A DNA stretch of 13,236 nt, taken from NCBI RefSeq assembly GCF_036568765.1, contig NZ_DATCRY010000077.1, positions 1-13,236 of the forward strand, read 5' to 3'. Made by a program: the position numbers and the translations under genes. Of the stretch, positions 5,585-12,895 are shown piece after piece; positions within the stretch are counted from its first letter, which is position 1; each line of letters begins with the position of its first letter. The stretch is from GSA-30 sp036568765. GTDB lineage: Bacteria; Pseudomonadota; Gammaproteobacteria; Xanthomonadales; Rhodanobacteraceae. The notes under the pieces are model-generated. The model saw nothing but the letters and a program-made list of their open reading frames with translations. It did no database searches and had not been told where the DNA came from.

Positions 5585-7732
5585 TCCCAGCTTCGCTATA
5601 TCCGCGATCGCCGCAAACTGCGCCTTCAGCTGCCCCAGCAGGGCAAGGCGATTGGCACGCACCGCCGGATCGTCCGCGTTGACCAGCACATCGTCGAAGA
5701 ACGCGTCCACCGGCACCTGCAGTTGCGCCAGGCGCGTAAGTACCGCAGTGTAGTCGCCAGCCTGGAGCGGCGCGGCGGTATCGGCTGTGGCAGCGACCAG
5801 GGCATCGGCGAGATGGCGTTCGGCGTCCTGCTCGAAATGCTTCGGATCGACCGCGCTGCCGACCGGCGGCGCACCGGCTTCCTCGGCCTGTTTGCGCAGG
5901 ATATTCGCCACGCGCTTGTTGGCGGCGGCGAGACTGGCCGCTTCCGGCCGACGGCCGAATTCGGCAACCGCGCGCAGACGGCGATCGAAATCGGCCAGGC
6001 TGGCAGGCTGTACGGCGAGCACAGCCTCGAACTGCTCGCCGGTGAAACCCTGTTCGGCGTAATAGCCGCGTAGACGCTCCAGCACGAAGTCGTACAGCTC
6101 GGCAGCCAGTTCGGCGCGACGCTTGCCGGCATCCAACGGCGGCGCCTTGCCGTCCTTGCTTGGCTTGATGCCTGCGGCCAAAGCATTTTCGGGCAACAGT
6201 TCCAGCGCTTCGCGCAGGCTGCCCTTCAGATCCAGCTCGATACCGCCTTCGATCAGGGTGCGCGCCAGACCCAATGCAGCACGGCGCAACGCGAACGGAT
6301 CCTTGTTGCCGCTAGGCTTCATGCCGACGGCGAAGATGCCGGCCAGGGTATCCAGGCGCTCGGCTATAGCCAGCACTTGGCCGACCTTGCCTGTCGCAAC
6401 GGCATCACCGGCGAAGCGCGGCTGGTAATAGCTATCCAGGGCATCGGCCACCTCGGCTGGCTCGCCGTGATGCGTGGCGTAGTAGCGCCCCATTACGCCT
6501 TGCAACTCGGGGAACTCGCCGACCATGCGGCTGAGCAGATCGCACTTGCTCAGTGCCGCCGCACGCGTAGCCTGCCCCGCATCGACACCGATGCGGTTGG
6601 CGATCACGCGCGCCAGTTCGGCTACGCGAATGCTCTTGTCCCAGAGGCTGCCGAGCGCCTGCTGGTAGGTTACGTTCTTCAGGCCTTCCTGGTAGTCGGC
6701 CAGCGGCGCCTTCAAATCCTCGTCCCAGAAGAACTTGGCGTCGGCGAAGCGCGGGCGAATCACACGCTCATAACCCTTGCGGATCTCGCTCGGCTGCTTG
6801 CTGTCGATATTGGCGATGCCGATGAAATGCTCGGTGAGTTTGCCGCCTGCATCGAACACGGGTACGAACTTCTGATTGGCTTCCATCGTGGTCACGAGGG
6901 CTTCCGGCGGCACGGCCAGGAATTCGCGCTCGAAAGTGCAGGCAATCGCTACCGGCCACTCGGTGAGATTGGCGATCTCATCGAGCAATGCCTCGTCCAG
7001 CCGAGGCACACCACCGGTTTGCGTGGCCACCCGCGCGACCTCGTCGACGATGCGTTGCCGCCGCTCGCGCGGATCGGCCAGCACCTTGGCCGCACGCATG
7101 TGATCCAGCCAGCCATCGGCATCGGCAATGTGCACTGGCTGCGGATGCATGAAACGATGGCCGCGCGATTGGCGACCGCTCTTCAGCCCGAGTACCGCGC
7201 CATCGACGATGTCGGAGCCATGCAGCATCACCAGCCAGTGCGCAGGGCGCACGAAGCTGTAATCGTGGTCGGCCCAGCGCATCGGCTTGGGGATCGGCAG
7301 CCCCTTGAGCGCCTCTTCGACGATCTCCGGCAGCAACGCGGCGACCGGTTGCCCGGGCTTTACGGCCCGGAACACAAACCAGGCGCCCTTGTCGGTTTCC
7401 ACTTGCTCGAGCTGTTCGACCGTGACACCGCACGATTGCGCGAAACCTTGCAATGCCTTGCTCGGCTGACCCTGCGCATCGAGCGCGGCATTCACGGCCG
7501 GACCGCGACGCTCGATGGCCTGTTCCGGCTGATACGACGCTACGCCGGGGATATGGACGGCCAGGCGGCGCGGCGACGCATAGGTCATGGCGCTATCGAG
7601 CGCCGCGTCGATGCCACGTTTGGCCAGACCGTCGCAAATGCCACGCGCGAAAGCGCCGGCCAGCTCGTCGAGTGCCTTCGGCGGCAGTTCTTCAGTACCC
7701 AGCTCGATCAGCAGCGATTTGGCGGCGCTCAT
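5582..7732 (-). CDS. glyS: Glycine--tRNA ligase beta subunit
   Basis: A 716-residue beta subunit of the bacterial alpha2beta2 glycyl-tRNA synthetase, slightly longer than the E. coli protein (689). It opens with the family start LLIELGTEELPPKAL. The central HD-like region contains the hallmark KDPFALRRAALG. The C-terminal end is a DALR-type anticodon-binding region (PVDAFFDDVLVNADDPAVRA). The subunit supports tRNA-Gly recognition, while the alpha subunit carries glycine activation. The start at 7732 is fixed by AAGGAG about 9 bases upstream and by the ATGA overlap with the glyQ stop; the longer open frame up to 7975 only overlaps glyQ. Translational coupling with glyQ is likely. Confidence 0.97.
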   Translation of the reverse strand: MSAAKSLLIELGTEELPPKALDELAGAFARGICDGLAKRGIDAALDSAMTYASPRRLAVHIPGVASYQPEQAIERRGPAVNAALDAQGQPSKALQGFAQSCGVTVEQLEQVETDKGAWFVFRAVKPGQPVAALLPEIVEEALKGLPIPKPMRWADHDYSFVRPAHWLVMLHGSDIVDGAVLGLKSGRQSRGHRFMHPQPVHIADADGWLDHMRAAKVLADPRERRQRIVDEVARVATQTGGVPRLDEALLDEIANLTEWPVAIACTFEREFLAVPPEALVTTMEANQKFVPVFDAGGKLTEHFIGIANIDSKQPSEIRKGYERVIRPRFADAKFFWDEDLKAPLADYQEGLKNVTYQQALGSLWDKSIRVAELARVIANRIGVDAGQATRAAALSKCDLLSRMVGEFPELQGVMGRYYATHHGEPAEVADALDSYYQPRFAGDAVATGKVGQVLAIAERLDTLAGIFAVGMKPSGNKDPFALRRAALGLARTLIEGGIELDLKGSLREALELLPENALAAGIKPSKDGKAPPLDAGKRRAELAAELYDFVLERLRGYYAEQGFTGEQFEAVLAVQPASLADFDRRLRAVAEFGRRPEAASLAAANKRVANILRKQAEEAGAPPVGSAVDPKHFEQDAERHLADALVAATADTAAPLQAGDYTAVLTRLAQLQVPVDAFFDDVLVNADDPAVRANRLALLGQLKAQFAAIADIAKLG

Positions 7733-8640
7733 GCAGCCTGCTCCTTGGTCTTGTTCTTTAATCCCGGGAATCCGAGCTTTTCGCGTTGCGCCACATAGGC
7801 TTCGGCCACGCTGCGCGCCAATGTGCGCACGCGCAGGATGTAACGCTGGCGCTCGGTCACGCTGATGGCGCGACGCGCATCGAGCAAATTGAAGGTATGA
7901 CTGGCCTTCATCACCTGCTCGTAAGCCGGCAGCGGCAAGCCCGCGGCAATCAGCTGATTGGCGGTGGCCTCGCACACGTCGAACCAGCGCAGCAGCTCGG
8001 GCACATTGGCGTGCTCGAAGTTGTAGGTGCTCTGCTCGACTTCGTTCTGATGGAACACATCGCCGTAGGTCACGGTGCCGTGGGGGCCTTCGGTCCAGAT
8101 CAGGTCGTAGACGTTGTCCACGTTCTGCAGGTACATCGCCAGACGCTCCAGACCGTAGGTGATTTCACCGGTCACCGGGCGACATTCCAGGCCGCCGGCC
8201 TGCTGGAAGTAGGTGAACTGAGTGACCTCCATGCCGTTGAGCCAGACTTCCCAGCCCAGGCCCCAGGCGCCCAGGGTCGGCGACTCCCAGTTGTCCTCGA
8301 CGAAGCGCAGATCGTGGACCAGCGGATCCAGACCCAGCTCCTTGAGCGAGCCGATGTAGAGCTCGAGGATGTTTTCCGGGTTCGGCTTCATCACCACCTG
8401 GTACTGGTAGTAATGCTGCAGGCGATTGGGGTTCTCACCGTAGCGGCCGTCGGTCGGGCGCCGCGAGGGCTGAACGTAGGCGGCTGCCCAGGGCTCCGGA
8501 CCCAGCGCGCGCAGGAAGGTAGCGGGATGGAACGTGCCGGCGCCCACCTCGGTATCGAGCGGCTGCAACAGCACACAACCCTGGCCCGCCCAGTAGCGGT
8601 TGAGGGTCTGGATCACATCCTGAAAAGTACGTGCGGACAT
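7729..8640 (-). CDS. glyQ: Glycine--tRNA ligase alpha subunit
   Basis: A 303-residue alpha subunit, the same length as E. coli GlyQ. It begins MSARTFQDVIQTLNRYWAGQ and carries the family signatures GAGTFHPATFLRALGPEPW, YVQPSRRPTDGRYGENPNR and HYYQYQVVMKPNPENILELY. Together with GlyS it charges tRNA-Gly in the cytoplasm, using ATP and glycine. Its TGA overlaps the glyS ATG (ATGA), so the two subunits are made from one message. The start at 8640 matches the family N-terminus; an upstream in-frame extension to 8985 runs antisense through the neighbouring ATPase gene and is rejected. A GGAA sequence precedes the start. Confidence 0.98.
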   Translation of the reverse strand: MSARTFQDVIQTLNRYWAGQGCVLLQPLDTEVGAGTFHPATFLRALGPEPWAAAYVQPSRRPTDGRYGENPNRLQHYYQYQVVMKPNPENILELYIGSLKELGLDPLVHDLRFVEDNWESPTLGAWGLGWEVWLNGMEVTQFTYFQQAGGLECRPVTGEITYGLERLAMYLQNVDNVYDLIWTEGPHGTVTYGDVFHQNEVEQSTYNFEHANVPELLRWFDVCEATANQLIAAGLPLPAYEQVMKASHTFNLLDARRAISVTERQRYILRVRTLARSVAEAYVAQREKLGFPGLKNKTKEQAA

Positions 8641-8670
8641 GGCTTTCCGTGACCTGGAATAAAGCGGGTT

Positions 8671-8676
8671 AGTATA
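8671..8676 (-). promoter_or_regulatory. Candidate -10 box of the glyQS promoter
   Basis: On the - strand these bases read TATACT, close to TATAAT. The box is about 31 bases upstream of the glyQ ATG, which leaves a short leader. The -35 region 17 bases further up is GC-rich and poor, so this is only a candidate in the 91-bp divergent spacer. Confidence 0.4.
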
Positions 8677-8731
8677 GCTCCGACACTTCCGCGGCCGGCA
8701 CGATAGGCGCGGAACCTTCTGGAGATGTTCG

Positions 8732-10558
8732 ATGGCCGCTTCGCCGCAAACCACCTCCCTGCTTGGCCGCCGCGGCAAGCTTTCGCTGGACGAGATGCTG
8801 GCCGCCCTGGTGGTGACCGGCCATGTGGCTGCCGACGATGCCAAGAATGTGCGCATGGGCTCGCGCGCCGGCCGCAGCACAGTCGAACTGCATCCCCTGG
8901 TAATCATCGCCAACGCCAAGCTGCCGAACCAGCGCGAGCCCGGACGCCCGCTCAGCGCCGAAGTGCTGACCGAATGGCTGGCCAATCAGGCCGAACTGCC
9001 GTACCTGAAGATCGACCCGATGAAGATCAATGTCGGTGCGGTCACCCAGGTCGTGAGCCATGCTTATGCGTTGCGCCACAAGATCCTCCCGGTGGCAACC
9101 GGTCCGGGCGAAGTGACGTTCGCCACCTGCGAGCCCTTCGACGGCGCCTGGGCCACCGACCTGGCGCACATGCTCAGGCGCGAAGTCCACCGCGTGGTCG
9201 CCAATCCGCTGGATATCAACCGCTATCTCCTGGAATTCTACGGCGTCCAGCGCTCGATCCAGATGGCGCAGGATGCCAAGGGTGCGGCCGGTGGCTACGA
9301 CTCCTCTGCGATCCTCAATTTCGAGCAACTGGTCGAGCTGGGCAAAAGCGGCGAAGTGGGCGCAGACGATCGCCACGTCGTGCATATCGTCGACTGGTTG
9401 CTGCAGTACGCCTTCGAGCAGCGTGCATCGGACATTCATCTCGAGCCACGCCGCGATGCCGGCAAGATGCGCTTCCGCATCGACGGCATCATGCACAAGG
9501 TCTTCGAATTGCCACCGCCGGTGATGACGGCAGTGACGTCGCGCATCAAGATCCTTTCGCGTCTGGACGTGGCCGAAAAGCGCCGCCCGCAAGACGGTCG
9601 CATCAAGACCCGCTCGTCGGCCGGACGCGAGGTCGAACTGCGTATCTCGACCATGCCGACCGCGTTCGGCGAAAAAGTGGTGATGCGTATCTTCGACCCG
9701 GATATCGTCGCCAAAGACTTCGCTCAGCTCGGCTTCTCGACCAGCGAAGATGCCATCTGGCGCGGCATGGTCGAACGGCCGCACGGTATCGTGCTGGTCA
9801 CCGGTCCGACCGGTTCGGGCAAGACCACCACGCTTTATTCCACGCTCAAGCATTTGGCCACGCCCTCGATCAACGTCTGTACCGTCGAAGACCCGATCGA
9901 AATGGTCAGCCCCGAGTTCAACCAGATGCAGGTGCAGCCGTCGATCGACCTGGATTTCGCCGCCGGCGTGCGCACGCTGCTGCGCCAGGACCCCGACATC
10001 ATCATGGTCGGCGAAATTCGCGATCTGGAAACGGCACAGATGGCCGTACAGGCTTCGTTGACCGGACATCTGGTGTTATCCACCCTGCACACCAACGACG
10101 CGCCGAGTGCCGTGACGCGCCTGCTCGATCTCGGTGTGCCGCACTATCTGATCCAATCCACGCTTACCGGCGTCGTCGCGCAACGACTGGTGCGCACACT
10201 GTGTCCGCACTGCAAACAAGAAGCCCAGCAGGACCCGCACGAATGGACGGCGCTGACCCATGGCTGGGATCTTCCGGTGCCGGACAAGGTCTACAAACCG
10301 CTGGGCTGCCTGGAATGCCGCCATACCGGCTTCCTTGGACGCACCGGCGTGTATGAGATGATGCCGCTGTCCACGCGCCTGCGCGCGCTGATCACGCCGC
10401 AGCTCGACCTCGCCAACCTGGGTCGCGCTGCGCTGGAGACCGGTCTGCAGCCGCTGCGCATTTCCGCTGCCGCGCAAGTCGCACGCGGAGTCACCACGGT
10501 GCAGGAAGTGCTTACTGTGCTGCCGCCGCCGGAAACCGAGACCGTCGAAAACCCTTGA
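8732..10558 (+). CDS. GspE/PilB-type secretion or pilus assembly ATPase
   Basis: A 608-residue traffic ATPase of the GspE/PulE/PilB family. Residues about 20-180 resemble the N-terminal T2SSE_N/MshEN region, but I do not see the canonical paired c-di-GMP-binding motif. The middle part has the family segment RASDIHLEPRRDAGKMRFRI and arginine-rich Asp-box region to about residue 330. The motor has Walker A GPTGSGKT (Lys364), EDPIE (about 386-390), Walker B IIMVGEIRD (Glu428) and HLVLSTLHTNDA. CPHC (491-494) and CLEC (526-529) make a four-cysteine zinc module, typical of GspE and of many PilB proteins. Start: GGAG 8 bases before the ATG at 8732. No pseudopilin, platform protein or secretin gene is adjacent, so the machine it drives cannot be assigned here. 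The next gene begins 8 bp downstream. Confidence 0.93.
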   Translation: MAASPQTTSLLGRRGKLSLDEMLAALVVTGHVAADDAKNVRMGSRAGRSTVELHPLVIIANAKLPNQREPGRPLSAEVLTEWLANQAELPYLKIDPMKINVGAVTQVVSHAYALRHKILPVATGPGEVTFATCEPFDGAWATDLAHMLRREVHRVVANPLDINRYLLEFYGVQRSIQMAQDAKGAAGGYDSSAILNFEQLVELGKSGEVGADDRHVVHIVDWLLQYAFEQRASDIHLEPRRDAGKMRFRIDGIMHKVFELPPPVMTAVTSRIKILSRLDVAEKRRPQDGRIKTRSSAGREVELRISTMPTAFGEKVVMRIFDPDIVAKDFAQLGFSTSEDAIWRGMVERPHGIVLVTGPTGSGKTTTLYSTLKHLATPSINVCTVEDPIEMVSPEFNQMQVQPSIDLDFAAGVRTLLRQDPDIIMVGEIRDLETAQMAVQASLTGHLVLSTLHTNDAPSAVTRLLDLGVPHYLIQSTLTGVVAQRLVRTLCPHCKQEAQQDPHEWTALTHGWDLPVPDKVYKPLGCLECRHTGFLGRTGVYEMMPLSTRLRALITPQLDLANLGRAALETGLQPLRISAAAQVARGVTTVQEVLTVLPPPETETVENP

Positions 10559-10566
10559 ACCGCATC

Positions 10567-11298
10567 ATGTCCGTGAAACCCGTCCTGATCATTCGTACTG
10601 GCCGCGCGCCCGATCCCATCCGAGCTCGCTTCGGCGATTTTCCTCATTGGTTCCGTGTCTCCACGCAATTGGCGCCAGAGCACGTTCGCGTAGTCGATGT
10701 GCAGGCCGGCGAGGCTTTGCCTCCTCCCAGGGAAGTAGCGGGTGCGCTGATCACGGGCTCGGCTTCGATGGTCACCGAGCGCCTGCCATGGAGCGAACGC
10801 ACCGCCGGCTGGATCCGCGATGCCATGGATGCCGAGCTGCCACTATTCGGTGTGTGCTATGGGCACCAGTTGATGGCGCATGCGCTGGGCGGTCGCGTCG
10901 ATTATCTGCCTGGCGGTCGTGAAATCGGTACGGTCGCACTGGAGACGATCGACGGAGCGCAGGGCGATACCCTCGCTGCAATACTGCCGCACCAGTTCCG
11001 CGCGCATGCCACGCACGAGCAGTCCGTGCTCGAAGCACCGAAAGGCTCGCAATCGCTGCTGCGCTCCGATCGTGACGGTAATCATTTGCTGCGTTATGGC
11101 GCCAACGCGGTCAGCGTACAGTTCCATCCGGAATTCAACGCCGATGTCATGCGCGCATATATTCATCGCAAGCGTCACGACATGCATCGCGAAGGCTTCG
11201 ATCCGCACCATACCTATCGTCAGGTTGCGCCGACACCGATCGCACGGCGGTTGTTACGGCATTTCGCGCGGCATCACCGTCTACCGGGGCTTCGTTAA
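10567..11298 (+). CDS. Stand-alone class I glutamine amidotransferase (GMP-synthase-like domain)
   Basis: A 243-residue class I glutamine amidotransferase domain protein. The nucleophile is Cys97 in GVCYGHQLMAHALGG, and the His/Glu pair is His187/Glu189 in VQFHPEFN, so the glutaminase triad is complete. No ATP-pyrophosphatase or synthetase domain is fused, which sets it apart from GuaA. Such proteins release ammonia from glutamine or cleave gamma-glutamyl compounds; the acceptor is unknown here. I chose the ATG at 10567, where MSVKPVLIIRTG leads straight into the first beta strand, over an in-frame TTG at 10555 that overlaps the ATPase stop. The 8-bp gap suggests co-transcription with the ATPase gene, although no functional link is obvious. 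It converges on the DUF1820 gene with only 8 bp between stops and no terminator hairpin. Confidence 0.9.
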   Translation: MSVKPVLIIRTGRAPDPIRARFGDFPHWFRVSTQLAPEHVRVVDVQAGEALPPPREVAGALITGSASMVTERLPWSERTAGWIRDAMDAELPLFGVCYGHQLMAHALGGRVDYLPGGREIGTVALETIDGAQGDTLAAILPHQFRAHATHEQSVLEAPKGSQSLLRSDRDGNHLLRYGANAVSVQFHPEFNADVMRAYIHRKRHDMHREGFDPHHTYRQVAPTPIARRLLRHFARHHRLPGLR

Positions 11299-11306
11299 GC
11301 TGGCGA

Positions 11307-11630
11307 TCAGCGCCGCGGCGGCATCGGAAACGGGGTAACGACTTTCTGGCCATCGCTGGCGTCGCGAATGGCCAACGCGCCCTTACGCTCGACTTCCTCG
11401 ATCCGGATCACCGCTTGCATGGGCAGATGGAGCACGCGAGTGTCCTGGAATTCCTCACGCAGGCGCTCTTCGGTCGGATCGACCACGATGCCTTCGCCAG
11501 CCGGCTCGAATACCAGTTCGCCCACTTCGGTAAAGCCCCACAAGCTGCTCGACGCCACATGGCGTGCGTAAAGCTCGTAGCACTTGCCCAGATGCAGGAA
11601 GGTGACTTTGTAGAGTTTCTTGTTGCGCAT
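11307..11630 (-). CDS. DUF1820 family protein
   Basis: A 107-residue protein that fits the DUF1820 family as I recall it: KLYKVTFLHLGKCYELYARH near the start, ELVFEPAGEGIVVDPTEERL in the middle, then PMQAVIRIEEVE, and a VTPFPMPP ending. It has no signal peptide or membrane segment and is expected in the cytoplasm. The family has no firmly established function. The start at 11630 matches the usual family N-terminus. There is no clear Shine-Dalgarno sequence; the gene lies 10 bp after the rhomboid stop and may depend on translation of that gene. The open frame upstream to 11756 runs through the rhomboid gene and is not used. Confidence 0.88.
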   Translation of the reverse strand: MRNKKLYKVTFLHLGKCYELYARHVASSSLWGFTEVGELVFEPAGEGIVVDPTEERLREEFQDTRVLHLPMQAVIRIEEVERKGALAIRDASDGQKVVTPFPMPPRR

Positions 11631-11640
11631 GGTGGGTAGT

Positions 11641-12324
11641 TTAACCGCGCAGCCGTCGGGCAATCGCCGGCCGGGAGAGCAGAGCGAAGACGATGCCGAA
11701 CAGGAAGCCTGCGATGTGGGTCCACCAGACCACCAGACCGTAACTAGGGCCGGCATAGCTGAACAGCAATTGCAGCAGCACCCAGATGCCGATCAGCAGA
11801 AAGGCCGGCACACGGACGAATTCCAGATACAAGCCCAGCGGTAGCACCAGGCCCAGGCGCGTCCGGGGGAAAAGTGCGATATAGGCGCCGAGAATGGCCG
11901 ACACCGCGCCGCTGCAGCCGATGATCGGGGAGCGCACGCCGGCGAGCGAAATCGCACCGACCAGGTTGGCGAGGATGCCGCCGACGAGGAACAGCGCCAG
12001 GAAGCGCAAAGGACCGAGCGCTCGCTCCGCGGGCAAGCCGAAGATCACAAGGAACAGCAGGTTACCCAGAAGATGCAGCCATGCCAGGTGAATGAACAAG
12101 GCGGTGAACAGGCGCAGCAAAGCCGGATCGTGCAGTTGCTGCAGAATCGGCTCGTTCGCATCGAAAATGTTCGCCGGCACAGTGCCCCATTCCAGCCATA
12201 GCGAGATGCGCTGAGGTGCCGGCAGCAAGGCAAACGTGACGAAACTGACCACGCAGGCCACGACCAGCAGGACCGTAGCCCACTGTGGTTGAGTCCGTTG
12301 GCGAGTTTCTACATGGACGAACAC
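11641..12324 (-). CDS. Rhomboid family intramembrane serine protease
   Basis: A 227-residue integral membrane protein with about six hydrophobic helices. The catalytic Ser138 lies in GCSGAVSAILGAY (GxSG motif) and the catalytic His203 in WWTHIAGFLFG. The HxxxN motif of helix 2 is present (His84 and Asn88 in WLHLLGNLLFLVIFG). The first loop has the usual WxxxHxxWxHLxxN-like pattern. Rhomboids cleave transmembrane substrates within the inner membrane. The start is the GTG at 12324; no in-frame ATG gives the first helix. GGAG lies 12 bases upstream, longer than ideal. It is the first gene of a probable operon with the DUF1820 gene. The substrate is not known. Confidence 0.93.
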   Translation of the reverse strand: MFVHVETRQRTQPQWATVLLVVACVVSFVTFALLPAPQRISLWLEWGTVPANIFDANEPILQQLHDPALLRLFTALFIHLAWLHLLGNLLFLVIFGLPAERALGPLRFLALFLVGGILANLVGAISLAGVRSPIIGCSGAVSAILGAYIALFPRTRLGLVLPLGLYLEFVRVPAFLLIGIWVLLQLLFSYAGPSYGLVVWWTHIAGFLFGIVFALLSRPAIARRLRG

Positions 12325-12362
12325 GATGTGCTGAAGCTCCGTACGGCGGATTGGCCAAGCAC

Positions 12363-12368
12363 ATCATA
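12363..12368 (-). promoter_or_regulatory. Candidate -10 box upstream of the rhomboid gene
   Basis: On the - strand these bases read TATGAT, 38 bases upstream of the GTG start. No good -35 box is present at the proper spacing, so the assignment is tentative. Confidence 0.3.
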
Positions 12369-12383
12369 GGAGAAGAAGGGCTC

Positions 12384-12405
12384 CGCCAGGAGGCAAATCC
12401 TGGCG
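12384..12405 (-). terminator. Hairpin downstream of the small secreted protein gene, possible terminator
   Basis: CGCCAGGA (12384-12391) and TCCTGGCG (12398-12405) form a perfect 8-bp stem with a 6-base loop, about 65 bases past the stop at 12470. On the - strand the next bases are GAGCCCTTCTTCTCC. This is pyrimidine-rich but not a T-run, so termination would be weak. Confidence 0.35.
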
Positions 12406-12410
12406 TATTT

Positions 12411-12430
12411 GTAGGAATCGGCTTCAGCCG
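12411..12430 (+). repeat. Degenerate GTAG/REP-like palindrome
   Basis: GTAG is followed by GAAT and then CGGCT-TC-AGCCG (12419-12430). This layout, a GTAG tetranucleotide before a short GC stem, is typical of REP elements in Pseudomonas, Stenotrophomonas and relatives, where TnpA-REP (RAYT) proteins move them. Only one imperfect copy is seen, with no paired inverse copy. Confidence 0.5.
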
Positions 12431-12469
12431 CCCAAGGGCAACCGCATCGCCGTTGATGTACGGTCCTGA

Positions 12470-12895
12470 TCAACCATCTTGTAGCGTATATGTCCCGGTG
12501 TTCTGACGAACATCGGGTGCGATCGCGCCACTGTCCTGGGTGTAGATGAACGTACCGGTGTGTTGGGACAGACACACGAGGGTCAGCGTATAGGTGGAGA
12601 GCTGCCCGCCGAAGGATTCAGTCGCCGTAATTTGCCCCATGTTGTGAGCGAGCTTCCGATAGGTATACGTGCCGGGAAAGGCCTCGCCCGTGTTGAGAAG
12701 ATGCGACGTGTAGGTCTCGGCGTCGAATTCCAACCTGTAGATATGGCCCGCATTGGGGTTTTGGCGAGAGTAGGCTTGCGAAACGGCGTTGGTGAACGTT
12801 CGCCCGTCGATCTGCGCTGGAACGTTGCAACGTGCGTAGGTCGTTTGTGCGGTGGCTGCCAGCAAGGTAAAGGTAATTAAACGCTTCATCGCCAT
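12470..12895 (-). CDS. Small secreted protein of unknown function, beta-rich
   Basis: A 141-residue protein with a signal peptide (MAMKRLITFTLLAATAQTTYA, cut likely before RCN). The mature part is about 120 residues, with only two cysteines, Cys23 in RCNVPAQ and one in TLVCLSQH. They could form a disulfide in the periplasm or outside. It shows three spaced motifs, GTYTYRK, GTFIYTQDSG and GTYTLQDG, within alternating Tyr/Thr-rich stretches, which suggests a small beta-sheet or beta-barrel fold. I do not recognise the family. The ATG at 12895 is preferred over 12889 because AAGGA lies 8 bases upstream of it. The open frame continues upstream to 13225, but that part translates a DNA repeat and is rejected. 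The gene is followed by a hairpin and appears monocistronic. Confidence 0.75.
   Translation of the reverse strand: MAMKRLITFTLLAATAQTTYARCNVPAQIDGRTFTNAVSQAYSRQNPNAGHIYRLEFDAETYTSHLLNTGEAFPGTYTYRKLAHNMGQITATESFGGQLSTYTLTLVCLSQHTGTFIYTQDSGAIAPDVRQNTGTYTLQDG

Noticed and set aside
6377..7798. Long open frame (473 codons) on the + strand inside glyS
   Set aside because: It is antisense to a full-length, clearly recognisable GlyS. High G+C gives long stop-free shadow frames. The translation is Arg/Leu/His-rich with no known motif.
7733..7975. Longer GlyS starting at 7975
   Set aside because: It would overlap glyQ by about 245 bp. The family N-terminus, SD and ATGA overlap all point to 7732.
8641..8985. 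Longer GlyQ starting at 8985
   Set aside because: It would overlap the start of the divergent ATPase gene. The family N-terminus begins at 8640, and the length from there is exactly that of E. coli GlyQ.
8669..10069. Long open frame (466 codons) on the - strand inside the ATPase gene
   Set aside because: It is antisense to intact Walker A and Walker B coding sequence and is a composition artefact.
8725..10356. 543-codon frame starting 7 bases before the ATPase start
   Set aside because: It is a +1-frame shadow of the ATPase gene. Its product is Arg/Pro-rich with no motifs, and the RBS fits the ATG at 8732 better.
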